Assembly (NCBI GenBank): GCA_031769625.1
Contig: JAUIMM010000642.1
Span: 62,001 to 126,000, forward strand
Direction of reading: 5' to 3'
DNA: 64,000 nucleotides
Source: Taudactylus pleione
Lineage: Eukaryota > Chordata > Amphibia > Anura > Myobatrachidae
Part shown: positions 24,267 to 37,699 of the stretch, in pieces
Layout of the letters: the number at the start of each line of letters is the position of its first letter
How positions within the stretch are numbered: the first letter of the stretch is position 1
Program-made: the position numbers and the translations under genes
The notes under the pieces: model-generated
The model's database searches: none
What the model was told of the DNA's origin: nothing
The model's input: only the letters and a program-made list of their open reading frames with translations

Positions 24267-24587
24267 TCTCATCAAAGACAAGGGCGTTTCACTTGGATGT
24301 GCCTGCAGACTTGGAGCTTGACTACCCTATAATATGACCTTGAGCTTGTTTATTTCTATAATTGGAGGTTCTAGCAGCACAGCACATCTATCGCAATGTA
24401 GTAGCCATTCGGGTAAACTCGGTGCTTCTCAAAAGGGGATGACCAACCTCTTCAGAAAATTGCGCAGCTTTGTGAGGAATGTAAATTGGGTAATGTCAGG
24501 AGATGTGGACAGGAACTATATTAATGACGTCAGCCAATGTTATTTATTAATGTGGTAAACTGTATACTGTATTTTAGTGTCAAATGT
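24267..24587 (-). pseudogene. 7SK snRNA-like segment, unit 7
   Basis: Last copy with the pure subfamily A form; matches unit 1 at the sites inspected. Confidence 0.75.
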
Positions 24588-25599
24588 TCATACAGTATTT
24601 TAAATAAGTTTGGAAATATAACTCTGCATAGCCTCCTAGTGCCCAGAGGGACGGGCAATCCTTCAAGCCATGGGTCCCCAGAGGTTTCCTCCACAGGGGG
24701 TTTTTCCTCTCCTGAGTGCTGAAGGATGATTCTTTGTGAGTCATGAGGCTTCCACCATCTTGGTCCTCTTATAGGACAACCTTGTAAGAGCCTCCGGCTA
24801 ATCTTGGGCACTAATTTATTTACAATGCAGAGTAAAAATAAAGTGTTATTTTCCTTGTGCTAAAAATTCATAATAAATATATTTTCAAATTGACTTTACT
24901 TGATGTGGTCTTTCCTTTTTTTCATAATGGAGTCTCTTAGAAGGTTAAGAGGCTGTGAGGTCTACTATCCTGTTAATAGAATTGAGATTTGATAATCTTC
25001 GCACTACATAATAGTTTAAGGTTATGACCTAATGGCAATGTGCAGGATATGGCGGTGGTACATGATGTCATTGGGGAAGTGGTCAAGTCTAGAAAGGACA
25101 CAAAAAATAAAAGAGATCAGGTGAAACAGAAATAATATAAAATGTTTTCTAACATACAGTATATACTCTTCTGTGCTGGACAAAATGAAGCAAACGACAT
25201 ATGGAAGGTTATAGTCCCTTTAAGTAGCAAATATTTAAGATGGTTTTCAAGGCATTTCTTAAAGAGGTCGGATACCCTGTCCAATTGCATTATTTAATGC
25301 AATCATCCTGCAGACTTGGAAGCAGTGGGGTGCACTTGCAGAACAGGTAGCCATTCTGAATGGATGAAAAATGGCATAATTGGCTCACAATAACTTACGA
25401 GATGCCTAATTGTGTCTGCCAATACCCAGGCAATTGCTCAATGTCATGATCCTGTGCTGTTGACACCATAAGAAGAAAACCCAAAGCATGGGGTCCTCCT
25501 GTCACCTAGTCCAAGCATATTCTGCAGGGGATGTGTGCCTCTTCCCTAGGAAAAAAAACAGCCAGAGGCTTCACTAGGGTCTTGGGAGTCTAGGGCAAG

Positions 25600-25845
25600 T
25601 TGAGAAGAACTGCGTGCCCCCCCCCCCCCCCGACCCCCCCATAGACACATAGAGAAAAGTATTTCTGCGCGCCTCTGGCGCGCAGCAAAAAAATGGGTGT
25701 GGTCACATACCGAAGGGGCATGGCCACTAAAAATGGGGCGTGCCAACATGACACGCCACCCATTTCTCGTCACTCTGGGAACATTACTTTCTATTCCATA
25801 TACACCTTACCGATGCGGTGGTTTCTCACAATGTGGAACCTCTGA
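25600..25845. other. Subfamily A-to-B switch interval in unit 8
   Basis: Left of this interval unit 8 carries subfamily A states; right of it, subfamily B states. The interval contains the poly-C run and the GC palindrome. It marks either an old recombination junction or the edge of a conversion tract. Confidence 0.6.
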
Positions 25846-26649
25846 AGAAATATATCCTCCATGGGAAGACAGCGTCTGCAGTCGGCATTCATTATTCATG
25901 TAGGGCACATCGTCCAGAAGATGCCTGTTTGTGTGGGAATATTAACAAGGTCATCAACTTACAACAGCGGTTCAACCACACTCATTCCCTCTGTGTATTT
26001 CCTGCCCCCTGCATCTCTTAGCCACAACATCTCCCCCTGCATCGTCTCTCAGCACATCATAACCTCCCCAGACAGACACAAACTGACAAAAGCGTACACA
26101 GACACGCACACCTCTTTCACACAAATGCAGCCAGCCAAATAAATAAAACGGCTTTCGTATGCAGGCACTTTTAGCACTACAAGTGCCTGCATACCCATGG
26201 CTGAAAAAGCATGGTGAAGCTTGACGAAATCACCCAGGACCTGCTGGGACCTGTAGTGCCACAGAAAAAAAACACATATAAACTAGATATGTGCGCCAGA
26301 CCATTTTTGCTGGATTTGGTTTTGGCTCTGATTCGTCGTCCGGCCTTGGATTTGGATTTGCCAAAGCGCCATGACTGGTTTTGGATTTGAATTTAGATTT
26401 GGATTTTTTTACCAAAATTGACAAAGAAAGCTAAAATCACATAATTTGGGCATTTTTTTGTTCCCAGAGTATTATTAACCTCAATAACATTCATTTCCAG
26501 TCATTTACAGTCAATTTAGATCACCTCACAGCTCACAATATTATTTTCACCATGATTGGCCAAAGGCTGCAGTGAGCTGGCAGGTTACTAAGCGACAGAG
26601 CGGCGGCACAGACACCGCAGTTTAAAGCACATCTATGAAACATTGCCAC

Positions 26650-26823
26650 TGACTACTGAGTCATAGTACTTGTGTGTTACGGACACACAGAGGGCTAAGG
26701 CCCAATGAGTCACGGTGCATGTAAACACAGTGGGCTATGGCCCAAGGAATCACAGTACTTGTATACACAGTGGGGTACAGCCCAAGGAGTCAAGGTGCTT
26801 GTATACACAGTGGGGTACAGCAC
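26650..26823. repeat. Nested 40-bp minisatellite, unit 8
   Basis: First repeat reads gagtcatagtac; last repeat reads tacagcccaagg. The following A run starts after an extra C. Confidence 0.92.
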
Positions 26824-27896
26824 CAAAAAAAAAAGTGTTTTTTTTTACTTTTTAAACTTTTAAATCTCTTCAATTTTTTTTTTACTTTTAAACTTTGTTT
26901 TTTTTGCACACACAGCCACTTGTGAGTCTGGACACAGCCCCTTTAATCAGCAGTATATAGCGCAGCATACATCAGCGAGCAGTGTGCCCCCTTACACAGT
27001 CACTTTGCCAGCACAGCCAACTCTAAATGACCCCCAGAGTGTACGTATATTTAGCACAGTGGGCCTATTCTATATAGTGGCCAAGCATAACAGGGATATA
27101 TTGCATACTGATCAAAAGTTACATTAGGCTAAATTGAATATTTATCAATCCTAAAAGTCTACTGTATAATGGGCAAAATCGGTCCTCCACTGTATATTCA
27201 TCATTGCCAATTCTATTCTATACTGGGAACAGAGACTATTGGGGAGATTCAAAAAGAAGCACGTTTCCATCAGAATATTGCACGCTGATGTAATGCTGGT
27301 CATCCTGCAGGAAAACCTCGCTCGGCTTTGCTCACACCTATAGAGGTGCAGAAATAACTAGCCTTGGCCTAGCTATTAATGTCATTTCAATTTATAAACA
27401 ACCTAGCAGTATTTTCATATTAATTGTGTTTTTTATTTTCATTTAATCCCTTGCTTGTTTTCTACCCAAGTAGCAGTCTTGAAAAATAAAAATTGGACAG
27501 AAGCAGCAGGTTAATGAAATGAGAAAGAGCTGATAGGAACTGATTGATTAAATGAGTGGATGCAGTAAAAGAGAACTTTGGCGAATAAGGAGAAGGCAAA
27601 GGGACAGATGTGTAATAATAATAATAATAAATGGCAGGTGTATCATGGGAAGCAGAGGTGATGGAGAATATAAAAATATCACACATCAGTAGAGATTATT
27701 TTGTGCACTTCTCCTTTAAGGAATGTAGAACACGAGTGAGGTCATGCTGTGATGTCATAATGGTAACTCTTTGCTGTTGCTCACTCTTAACTGCCCAGGA
27801 CACTGACATAGCATTATCATTGCTGGCATTAACATACTCCAAATACATCTCTTGCACCCAGCCCACTGAGGGAAAAATATCCTCTTGAGGTAAGTA

Positions 27897-28217
27897 TCTC
27901 ATCAAAGACAAGGGCGTTTCACTTGGATGTGCCTGCAGACTTGGAGCTTGACTACCCTATAATATGACCTTGAGCTTGTTTATTTCTATAATTGGAGGTT
28001 CTAGCAGCACTGCACATCTATCGCAATGTAGTAGCCATTCGGGTAAACTCGGTGCTTCTCAAAAGGGGATGACCATCCTCTTCAGAAAATTGCGCAGCTT
28101 TGTGAGGAATGTAAATTGGCTAATGTCAGGAGATGTGGACAGGAACTATATTAATGACGTCAGCCAATGTTATTTATTAATGTGGTAAACTGTATACTGT
28201 ATTTTAGTGTCAAATGT
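27897..28217 (-). pseudogene. 7SK snRNA-like segment, unit 8
   Basis: Three plus-strand changes against unit 1: agcactgcacatc near 28011, gaccatcctc near 28072 and ttggctaatg near 28120. The second lies between the CATCCCC and GAAGAGG blocks. Confidence 0.75.
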
Positions 28218-30276
28218 TCATACAGTATTTTAAATAAGTTTGGAAATATAACTCTGCATAGCCTCCTAGTGCCCAGAGGGACGGGCAATCCTTCAAGCCA
28301 TGGGTCCCCAGAGGTTTCCTCCACAGGGGGTTTTTCCTCTCCTGAGTGCTGAAGGATGATTCTTTGTGAGTCACGAGGCTTCCACCATCTTGGTCCTCTT
28401 ATAGGACAACCTTGTAAGAGCCTCCGGCTAATCTTGGGCACTAATTTATTTACAATGCAGAGTAGAAATAAAGTGTTATTTTCCTTGTGCTAAAAATTCA
28501 TAATAAATATATTTTCAAATTGATTTTACTTGATGTGGTCTTTCCTTTTTTTCATAATGGAGTCTCTTAGAAGGTTAAGAGGCTGTGAGGTCTACTATCC
28601 TGTTAATAGAATTGAGATTTGATAATCTTCGCACTACATAATAGTTTAAGGTTATGACCTAATGGCAATGTGTAGGATATGGCGGTGGTACATGATGTCA
28701 TTGGGGAAGTGGTCAAGTCTAGAAAGGACACAAAAAATAAAAGAGATCAGGTGAAACAGAAATAATCTAAAATGTTTTCTAATATGCAGTATATACTCTT
28801 CTGTGCTGGACAAAATGAAGCAAACGACATATGGAAGGTTACAGTCCCTTTAAGTAGCAAATATTTAAGATGGTTTTCAAGGCATTTCTTAAAGAGGTCG
28901 GATACCCTGTCCAATTGCATTATTTAATGCAATCATCCTGCAGACTTGGAAGCGGTGGGGTGCACTTGCAGAACAGGTAGCCATTCTGAATGGATGAAAA
29001 ATGGCATCATTGGCTCACAATAACTTACGAGATGCCTAATTGTGTCTGCCAAGACCCAGGCAATTGCTCAATGTCATGATCCTGTGCTGTTGACACCATA
29101 AGAAGAAAACCTAAAGCATGGGGTCCTCCTGTCACCTAGTCCAAGCATATTCTGCAGGGGATGTGTGCCTCTTCCCTAGGAAAAAAAACAGCCAGAGGCT
29201 TCACTAGGGTCTTGGGGGTCTAGGGCAAGTTGAGAAGAACTGCGTGCCCCCCCCCCACCGACCCCCCCATAGACACATAGAGAAAAGAATTTATGCGCGC
29301 CTCTGTCGCGCAGCAAAAAATGGGTGTGGTCACATACTGAAGGGGTGTGGCCACTAAAAATGGGGCGTGCCAACATGACACGCCACCCATTTCTCGTCAC
29401 TCTGGGAACATTACTTTCTATTCCATATACACCTTACCGATGCGGTGGTTTCTCACAATGTGGAACCTCTGAAGAAATATATCCTCCATGGGAAGACAGC
29501 GTCTGCAGTCGGCATTCATTATTCATGTAGGGCACATCGTCCAGAAGATGCCTGTTTGTGTGGGAATATTAACAAGGTCATCAACTTACAACAGCGGTTC
29601 AACCACACTCATTCCCCCTGTGTATTTCCTACCCCCTGCATCTCTTAGCCACAACATCTCCCCCTGCATCGTCTCTCAGCACATCATAACCTCCCCAGAC
29701 AGACACAAACTGACAAAAGCGTACACAGACACGCACACCTCTTTCACACAAATGCAGCCAGCCAAATAAATAAAACAGCTTGCGTATGCAGGCACTTTTA
29801 GCACTACAAGTGCCTGCATACCCATGGCTGAAAAAGCATGGTGAAGCTTGAAGAAATCACCCAGGACCTGCTGGGACCTGTAGTGCCACAGAAAAAAACA
29901 CATATAAACTAGATATGTGCGCCAGACCATTTTTGCTGGATTTGGTTTTGGCTCTGATTCGTCGTCCGGCCTTGGATTTGGATTTGCCAAAGCGCCATGA
30001 CTGGTTTTGGATTTGAATTTAGATTTGGATTTTTTTTACCAAAATTGACAAAGAAAGCTAAAATCACATAATTTGGGCATTTTTTTGTTCCCAGAGTATT
30101 ATTAACCTCAATAACATTCATTTCCAGTCATTTACAGTCAATTTAGACCACCTCACAGCTCACAATATTATTTTCACCATGATTGGCCAAAGGCTGCAGT
30201 GAGCTGGCAGGTTACTAAGCGACAGAGCGGCGGCACAGACACCGCAGTTTAAAGCACATCTATGAAACATTGCCAC

Positions 30277-30450
30277 TGACTACTGAGTCATAGTACTTGT
30301 GTGTTACGGACACACAGAGGGCTAAGGCCCAATGAGTCACGGTGCATGTAAACACAGTGGGCTATGGCCCAAGGAATCACAGTACTTGTATACACAGTGG
30401 GGTACAGCCCAAGGAGTCAAGGTGCTTGTATACACAGTGGGGTACAGCAC
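30277..30450. repeat. Nested 40-bp minisatellite, unit 9
   Basis: Same state as unit 8, including the extra C before the A run. Confidence 0.92.
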
Positions 30451-31523
30451 CAAAAAAAAAAGTGTTTTTTTTTACTTTTTAAACTTTTAAATCTCTTCAA
30501 TTTTTTTTTTACTTTTAAACTTTGTTTTTTTTGCACACACAGCCACTTGTGAGTCTGGACACAGCCCCTTTAATCAGCAGTATATAGCGCAGCATACATC
30601 AGCGAGCAGTGTGCCCCCTTACACAGTCACTTTGCCAGCACAGCCAACTCTAAATGACCCCCAGAGTGTACGTATATTTAGCACAGTGGGCCTATTCTAT
30701 ATAGTGGCCAAGCATAACAGGGATATATTGCATACTGATCAAAAGTTACATTAGGCTAAATTGAATATTTATCAATCCTAAAAGTCTACTGTATAATGGG
30801 CAAAATCGGTCCTCCACTGTATATTCATCATTGCCAATTCTATTCTATACTGGGAACAGAGACTATTGGGGAGATTCAAAAAGAAGCACGTTTCCATCAG
30901 AATATTGCACGCTGATGTAATGCTGGTCATCCTGCAGGAAAACCTCGCTCGGCTTTGCTCACACCTATAGAGGTGCAGAAATAACTAGCCTTGGCCTAGC
31001 TATTAATGTCATTTCAATTTATAAACAACCTAGCAGTATTTTCATATTAATTGTGTTTTTTATTTTCATTTAATCCCTTGCTTGTTTTCTACCCAAGTAG
31101 CAGTCTTGAAAAATAAAAATTGGACAGAAGCAGCAGGTTAATGAAATGAGAAAGAGCTGATAGGAACTGATTGATTAAATGAGTGGATGCAGTAAAAGAG
31201 AACTTTGGCGAATAAGGAGAAGGCAAAGGGACAGATGTGTAATAATAATAATAATAAATGGCAGGTGTATCATGGGAAGCAGAGGTGATGGAGAATATAA
31301 AAATATCACACATCAGTAGAGATTATTTTGTGCACTTCTCCTTTAAGGAATGTAGAACACGAGTGAGGTCATGCTGTGATGTCATAATGGTAACTCTTTG
31401 CTGTTGCTCACTCTTAACTGCCCAGGACACTGACATAGCATTATCATTGCTGGCATTAACATACTCCAAATACATCTCTTGCACCCAGCCCACTGAGGGA
31501 AAAATATCCTCTTGAGGTAAGTA

Positions 31524-31844
31524 TCTCATCAAAGACAAGGGCGTTTCACTTGGATGTGCCTGCAGACTTGGAGCTTGACTACCCTAAAATATGACCTTGA
31601 GCTTGTTTATTTCTATAATTGGAGGTTCTAGCAGCACTGCACATCTATCGCAATGTAGTAGCCATTCGGGTAAACTCGGTGCTTCTCAAAAGGGGATGAC
31701 CATCCTCTTCAGAAAATTGCGCAGCTTTGTGAGGAATGTAAATTGGCTAATGTCAGGAGATGTGGACAGGAACTATATTAATGACGTCAGCCAATGTTAT
31801 TTATTAATGTGGTAAACTGTATACTGTATTTTAGTGTCAAATGT
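31524..31844 (-). pseudogene. 7SK snRNA-like segment, unit 9
   Basis: Carries the three unit 8 changes plus accctaaaatatg near 31587 in place of accctataatatg. Confidence 0.75.
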
Positions 31845-33902
31845 TCATACAGTATTTTAAATAAGTTTGGAAATATAACTCTGCATAGCCTCCTAGTGCC
31901 CAGAGGGACGGGCAATCCTTCAAGCCATGGGTCCCCAGAGGTTTCCTCCACAGGGGGTTTTTCCTCTCCTGAGTGCTGAAGGATGATTCTTTGTGAGTCA
32001 CGAGGCTTCCACCATCTTGGTCCTCTTATAGGACAACCTTGTAAGAGCCTCCGGCTAATCTTGGGCACTAATTTATTTACAATGCAGAGTAGAAATAAAG
32101 TGTTATTTTCCTTGTGCTAAAAATTCATAATAAATATATTTTCAAATTGATTTTACTTGATGTGGTCTTTCCTTTTTTTCATAATGGAGTCTCTTAGAAG
32201 GTTAAGAGGCTGTGAGGTCTACTATCCTGTTAATAGAATTGAGATTTGATAATCTTCGCACTACATAATAGTTTAAGGTTATGACCTAATGGCAATGTGT
32301 AGGATATGGCGGTGGTACATGATGTCATTGGGGAAGTGGTCAAGTCTAGAAAGGACACAAAAAATAAAAGAGATCAGGTGAAACAGAAATAATCTAAAAT
32401 GTTTTCTAATATGCAGTATATACTCTTCTGTGCTGGACAAAATGAAGCAAACGACATATGGAAGGTTACAGTCCCTTTAAGTAGCAAATATTTAAGATGG
32501 TTTTCAAGGCATTTCTTAAAGAGGTCGGATACCCTGTCCAATTGCATTATTTAATGCAATCATCCTGCAGACTTGGAAGCGGTGGGGTGCACTTGCAGAA
32601 CAGGTAGCCATTCTGAATGGATGAAAAATGGCATCATTGGCTCACAATAACTTACGAGATGCCTAATTGTGTCTGCCAAGACCCAGGCAATTGCTCAATG
32701 TCATGATCCTGTGCTGTTGACACCATAAGAAGAAAACCTAAAGCATGGGGTCCTCCTGTCACCTAGTCCAAGCATATTCTGCAGGGGATGTGTGCCTCTT
32801 CCCTAGGAAAAAAAACAGCCAGAGGCTTCACTAGGGTCTTGGGGGTCTAGGGCAAGTTGAGAAGAACTGCGTGCCCCCCCCCCACCGACCCCCCCATAGA
32901 CACATAGAGAAAAGAATTTATGCGCGCCTCTGGCGCGCAGCAAAAAATGGGTGTGGTCACATACTGAAGGGGTGTGGCCACTAAAAATGGGGCGTGCCAA
33001 CATGACACGCCACCCATTTCTCGTCACTCTGGGAACATTACTTTCTATTCCATATACACCTTACCGATGCGGTGGTTTCTCACAATGTGGAACCTCTGAA
33101 GAAATATATCCTCCATGGGAAGACAGCGTCTGCAGTCGGCATTCATTATTCATGTAGGGCACATCGTCCAGAAGATGCCTGTTTGTGTGGGAATATTAAC
33201 AAGGTCATCAACTTACAACAGCGGTTCAACCACACTCATTCCCCCTGTGTATTTCCTACCCCCTGCATCTCTTAGCCACAACATCTCCCCCTGCATCGTC
33301 TCTCAGCACATCATAACCTCCCCAGACAGACACAAACTGACAAAAGCGTACACAGACACGCACACCTCTTTCACACAAATGCAGCCAGCCAAATAAATAA
33401 AACAGCTTGCGTATGCAGGCACTTTTAGCACTACAAGTGCCTGCATACCCATGGCTGAAAAAGCATGGTGAAGCTGGAAGAAATCACCCAGGACCTGCTG
33501 GGACCTGTAGTGCCACAGAAAAAAACACATATAAACTAGATATGTGCGCCAGACCATTTTTGCTGGATTTGGTTTTGGCTCTGATTCGTCGTCCGGCCTT
33601 GGATTTGGATTTGCCAAAGCGCCATGACTGGTTTTGGATTTGAATTTAGATTTGGATTTTTTTACAAAAATTGACAAAGAAAGCTAAAATCACATAATTT
33701 GGGCATTTTTTTGTTCCCAGAGTATTATTAACCTCAATAACATTCATTTCCAGTCATTTACAGTCAATTTAGACCACCTCACAGCTCACAATATTATTTT
33801 CACCATGATTGGCCAAAGGCTGCAGTGAGCTGGCAGGTTACTAAGCGACAGAGTGGCGGCACAGACACCGCAGTTTAAAGCACAACTATGAAACATTGCC
33901 AC

Positions 33903-34076
33903 TGACTACTGAGTCACAGTACATGTGTGTTACGGACACACAGAGGGCTAAGGCCCAATGAGTCACGGTGCATGTAAACACAGTGGGCTATGGCCCAAGG
34001 AATCACAGTACTTGTATACACAGTGGGGTACAGCCCAGGGAGTCAAGGTGCTTGTATACACAGTGGGGTACAGCAC
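33903..34076. repeat. Nested 40-bp minisatellite, unit 10
   Basis: First repeat reads gagtcacagtacatgtg; last repeat reads tacagcccaggg. Confidence 0.92.
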
Positions 34077-35146
34077 AAAAAAAAAAAGTTTTTTTTTTTA
34101 CTTTTTAAACTTTTAAATCTCTTCAATTTTTTTTTTACTTTTAAACTTTGTTTTTTTTGCACACACAGCCACTTGTGAGTCTGGACACAGCCCCATTAAT
34201 CAGCAGTATATAGCGCAGCATACATCAGCGAGCAGTGTGCCCCCTTACACAGTCACTTTGCCAGCACAGCCAACTCTAAATGACCCCCAGAGTGTACGTA
34301 TATTTAGCACAGTGGGCCTATTCTGTATAGTGGCCAAGCATAACAGGGATATATTGCATACTGATCAAAAGTTACATTAGGCTAAATTGAATATTTATCA
34401 ATCCTAAAAGTCTACTGTATAATGGGCAAAATCGGTCCTCCACTGTATATTCATCATTGCCAATTCTATTCTATACTGGGAACAGAGACTATTGGGGAGA
34501 TTCAAAAAGAAGCACGTTTCCATCAGAATATTGCACGCTGATGTAATGCTGGTCATCCTGCAGGAAAACCTCGCTCGGCTTTGCTCACACCTATAGAGGT
34601 GCAGAAATAACTAGCCTTGGCCTAGCTATTAATGTCATTTCAATTTATAAACAACCTAGCAGTATTTTCATATTAATTGTGTTTTTTATTTTCATTTAAT
34701 CCCTTGCTTGTTTTCTACCCAAGTAGCAGTCTTGAAAAATAAAAATTGGACAGAAGCAGCAGGTTAATGAAATGAGAAAGAGCTGATAGGAACTGATTGA
34801 TTAAATGAGTGGATGCAGTAAAAGAGAACTTTGGCGAATAAGGAGAAGGCAAAGGGACAGATGTGTAATAATAATAATAAATGGCAGGTGTATCATGGGA
34901 AGCAGAGGTGATGGAGAATATAAAAATATCACGCATCAGTAGAGATTATTTTGTGCACTTCTCCTTTAAGGAATGTAGAACACGAGTGAGGTCATGCTGT
35001 GATGTCATAATGGTAACTCTTTGCTGTTGCTCACTCTTAACTGCCCAGGACACTGACATAGCATTATCACTGCTGGCATTAACATACTCCAAATACATCT
35101 CTTGCACCCAGCCCACTGAGGGAAAAATATCCTCTTGAGGTAAGTA

Positions 35147-35467
35147 TCTCATCAAAGACAAGGGCGTTTCACTTGGATGTGCCTGCAGACTTGGAGCTTG
35201 ACTACCCTAAAATATGACCTTGAGCTTGTTTATTTCTATAATTGGAGGTTCTAGCAGCACTGCACATCTATCGCAATGTAGTAGCCATTCGGGTAAACTC
35301 GGTGCTTCTCAAAAGGGGATGACCATCCTCTTCAGAAAATTGCGCAGCTTTGTGAGGAATGTAAATTGGCTAATGTCAGGAGATGTGGACAGGAACTATA
35401 TTAATGACGTCAGCCAATGTTATTTATTAATGTGGTAAACTGTATACTGTATTTTAGTGTCAAATGT
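35147..35467 (-). pseudogene. 7SK snRNA-like segment, unit 10
   Basis: Same four changes as unit 9. Confidence 0.75.
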
Positions 35468-37525
35468 TCATACAGTATTTTAAATAAGTTTGGAAATATA
35501 ACTCTGCATAGCCTCCTAGTGCCCAGAGGGACGGGCAATCCTTCAAGCCATGGGTCCCCAGAGGTTTCCTCCACAGGGGGTTTTTCCTCTCCTGAGTGCT
35601 GAAGGATGATTCTTTGTGAGTCACGAGGCTTCCACCATCTTGGTCCTCTTATAGGACAACCTTGTAAGAGCCTCCGGCTAATCTTGGGCACTAATTTATT
35701 TACAATGCAGAGTAGAAATAAAGTGTTATTTTCCTTGTGCTAAAAATTCATAATAAATATATTTTCAAATTGATTTTACTTGATGTGGTCTTTCCTTTTT
35801 TTCATAATGGAGTCTCTTAGAAGGTTAAGAGGCTGTGAGGTCTACTATCCTGTTAATAGAATTGAGATTTGATAATCTTCGCACTACATAATAGTTTAAG
35901 GTTATGACCTAATGGCAATGTGTAGGATATGGCGGTGGTACATGATGTCATTGGGGAAGTGGTCAAGTCTAGAAAGGACACAAAAAATAAAAGAGATCAG
36001 GTGAAACAGAAATAATCTAAAATGTTTTCTAATATGCAGTATATACTCTTCTGTGCTGGACAAAATGAAGCAAACGACATATGGAAGGTTACAGTCCCTT
36101 TAAGTAGCAAATATTTAAGATGGTTTTCAAGGCATTTCTTAAAGAGGTCGGATACCCTGTCCAATTGCATTATTTAATGCAATCATCCTGCAGACTTGGA
36201 AGCGGTGGGGTGCACTTGCAGAACAGGTAGCCATTCTGAATGGATGAAAAATGGCATCATTGGCTCACAATAACTTACGAGATGCCTAATTGTGTCTGCC
36301 AAGACCCAGGCAATTGCTCAATGTCATGATCCTGTGCTGTTGACACCATAAGAAGAAAACCCAAAGCATGGGGTCCTCCTGTCACCTAGTCCAAGCATAT
36401 TCTGCAGGGGATGTGTGCCTCTTCCCTAGGAAAAAAAACAGCCAGAGGCTTCACTAGGGTCTTGGGGGTCTAGGGCAAGTTGAGAAGAACTGCGTGCCCC
36501 CCCCCCACCGACCCCCCCATAGACACATAGAGAAGAGAATTTATGCGCGCCTCTGGCGCGCAGCAAAAAATGGGTGTGGTCACATACTGAAGGGGTGTGG
36601 CCACTAAAAATGGGGCGTGCCAACATGACACGCCACCCATTTCTCGTCACTCTGGGAACATTACTTTCTATTCCATATACACCTTACCGATGCGGTGGTT
36701 TCTCACAATGTGGAACCTCTGAAGAAATATATCCTCCATGGGAAGACAGCGTCTGCAGTCGGCATTCATTATTCATGTAGGGCACATCGTCCAGAAGATG
36801 CCTGTTTGTGTGGGAATATTAACAAGGTCATCAACTTACAACAGCGGTTCAACCACACTCATTCCCCCTGTGTATTTCCTACCCCCTGCATCTCTTAGCC
36901 ACAACATCTCCCCCTGCATCGTCTCTCAGCACATCATAACCTCCCCAGACAGACACAAACTGACAAAAGCGTACACAGACACGCACACCTCTTTCACACA
37001 AATGCAGCCAGCCAAATAAATAAAACAGCTTGCGTATGCAGGCACTTTTAGCACTACAAGTGCCTGCATACCCATGGCTGAAAAAGCATGGTGAAGCTGG
37101 AAGAAATCACCCAGGACCTGCTGGGACCTGTAGTGCCACAGAAAAAAACACATATAAACTAGATATGTGCGCCAGACCATTTTTGCTGGATTTGGTTTTG
37201 GCTCTGATTCGTCGTCCGGCCTTGGATTTGGATTTGCCAAAGCGCCATGACTGGTTTTGGATTTGAATTTAGATTTGGATTTTTTTACAAAAATTGACAA
37301 AGAAAGCTAAAATCACATAATTTGGGCATTTTTTTGTTCCCAGAGTATTATTAACCTCAATAACATTCATTTCCAGTCATTTACAGTCAATTTAGACCAC
37401 CTCACAGCTCACAATATTATTTTCACCATGATTGGCCAAAGGCTGCAGTGAGCTGGCAGGTTACTAAGCGACAGAGTGGCGGCACAGACACCGCAGTTTA
37501 AAGCACAACTATGAAACATTGCCAC

Positions 37526-37699
37526 TGACTACTGAGTCACAGTACTTGTGTGTTACGGACACACAGAGGGCTAAGGCCCAATGAGTCACGGTGCATGTAA
37601 ACACAGTGGGCTATGGCCCAAGGAATCACAGTACTTGTATACACAGTGGGGTACAGCCCAGGGAGTCAAGGTGCTTGTATACACAGTGGGGTACAGCAC
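37526..37699. repeat. Nested 40-bp minisatellite, unit 11
   Basis: As unit 10 but with gtacttgtg in the first repeat. Confidence 0.92.

Larger units (their letters stand above)
21705..25305. repeat. Array unit 7 (shortest unit, A with some B states)
   Basis: Complete monomer of 3601 bp, the shortest. The C tract is gone: the text runs tgcgtgcccatatagacac near 22012. Most diagnostic sites are A-type, but gagcggcgg near 22976 and aaacaacctagc near 23770 are states seen in subfamily B, so the A/B difference is graded rather than a single step. The change to ccccttaagaa near 22219 removes a stop codon and creates a chance 149-codon ORF at 22072-22521. Confidence 0.95.
25306..28935. repeat. Array unit 8 (chimeric A-to-B unit, longest)
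   Basis: Complete monomer of 3630 bp, the longest. The first 300 bp are A-type (agcagtgggg, gccaatacccagg, gggagtctagg). From about 25841 onward it is B-type (ggaacctctg, cacacaaatgc, gtgcgccagacc, cagcagtatatag). The switch falls in the interval holding the poly-C run and GC palindrome. An extra A in the run near 26265 breaks the minus-strand ORF that is open in most other units. An extra TAA triplet is present near 27612. Confidence 0.95.
28936..32562. repeat. Array unit 9 (subfamily B)
   Basis: Complete 3627-bp monomer and the first with B states from its very start (agcggtgggg, gccaagaccc, ggcatcattgg). It shares the extra TAA triplet with unit 8. Private features are ctctgtcgcgcag in the palindrome and an extra T in the run near 30030, which shortens the minus-strand ORF to 104 codons. 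Confidence 0.95.
32563..36185. repeat. Array unit 10 (subfamily B)
   Basis: Complete 3623-bp monomer. It shows gaagctggaag near 33473, shared only with units 11 and 12. Private changes are gtacatgtgtg near 33920, cacgcatcagt near 34931 and tatcactgctgg near 35067. Confidence 0.95.
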
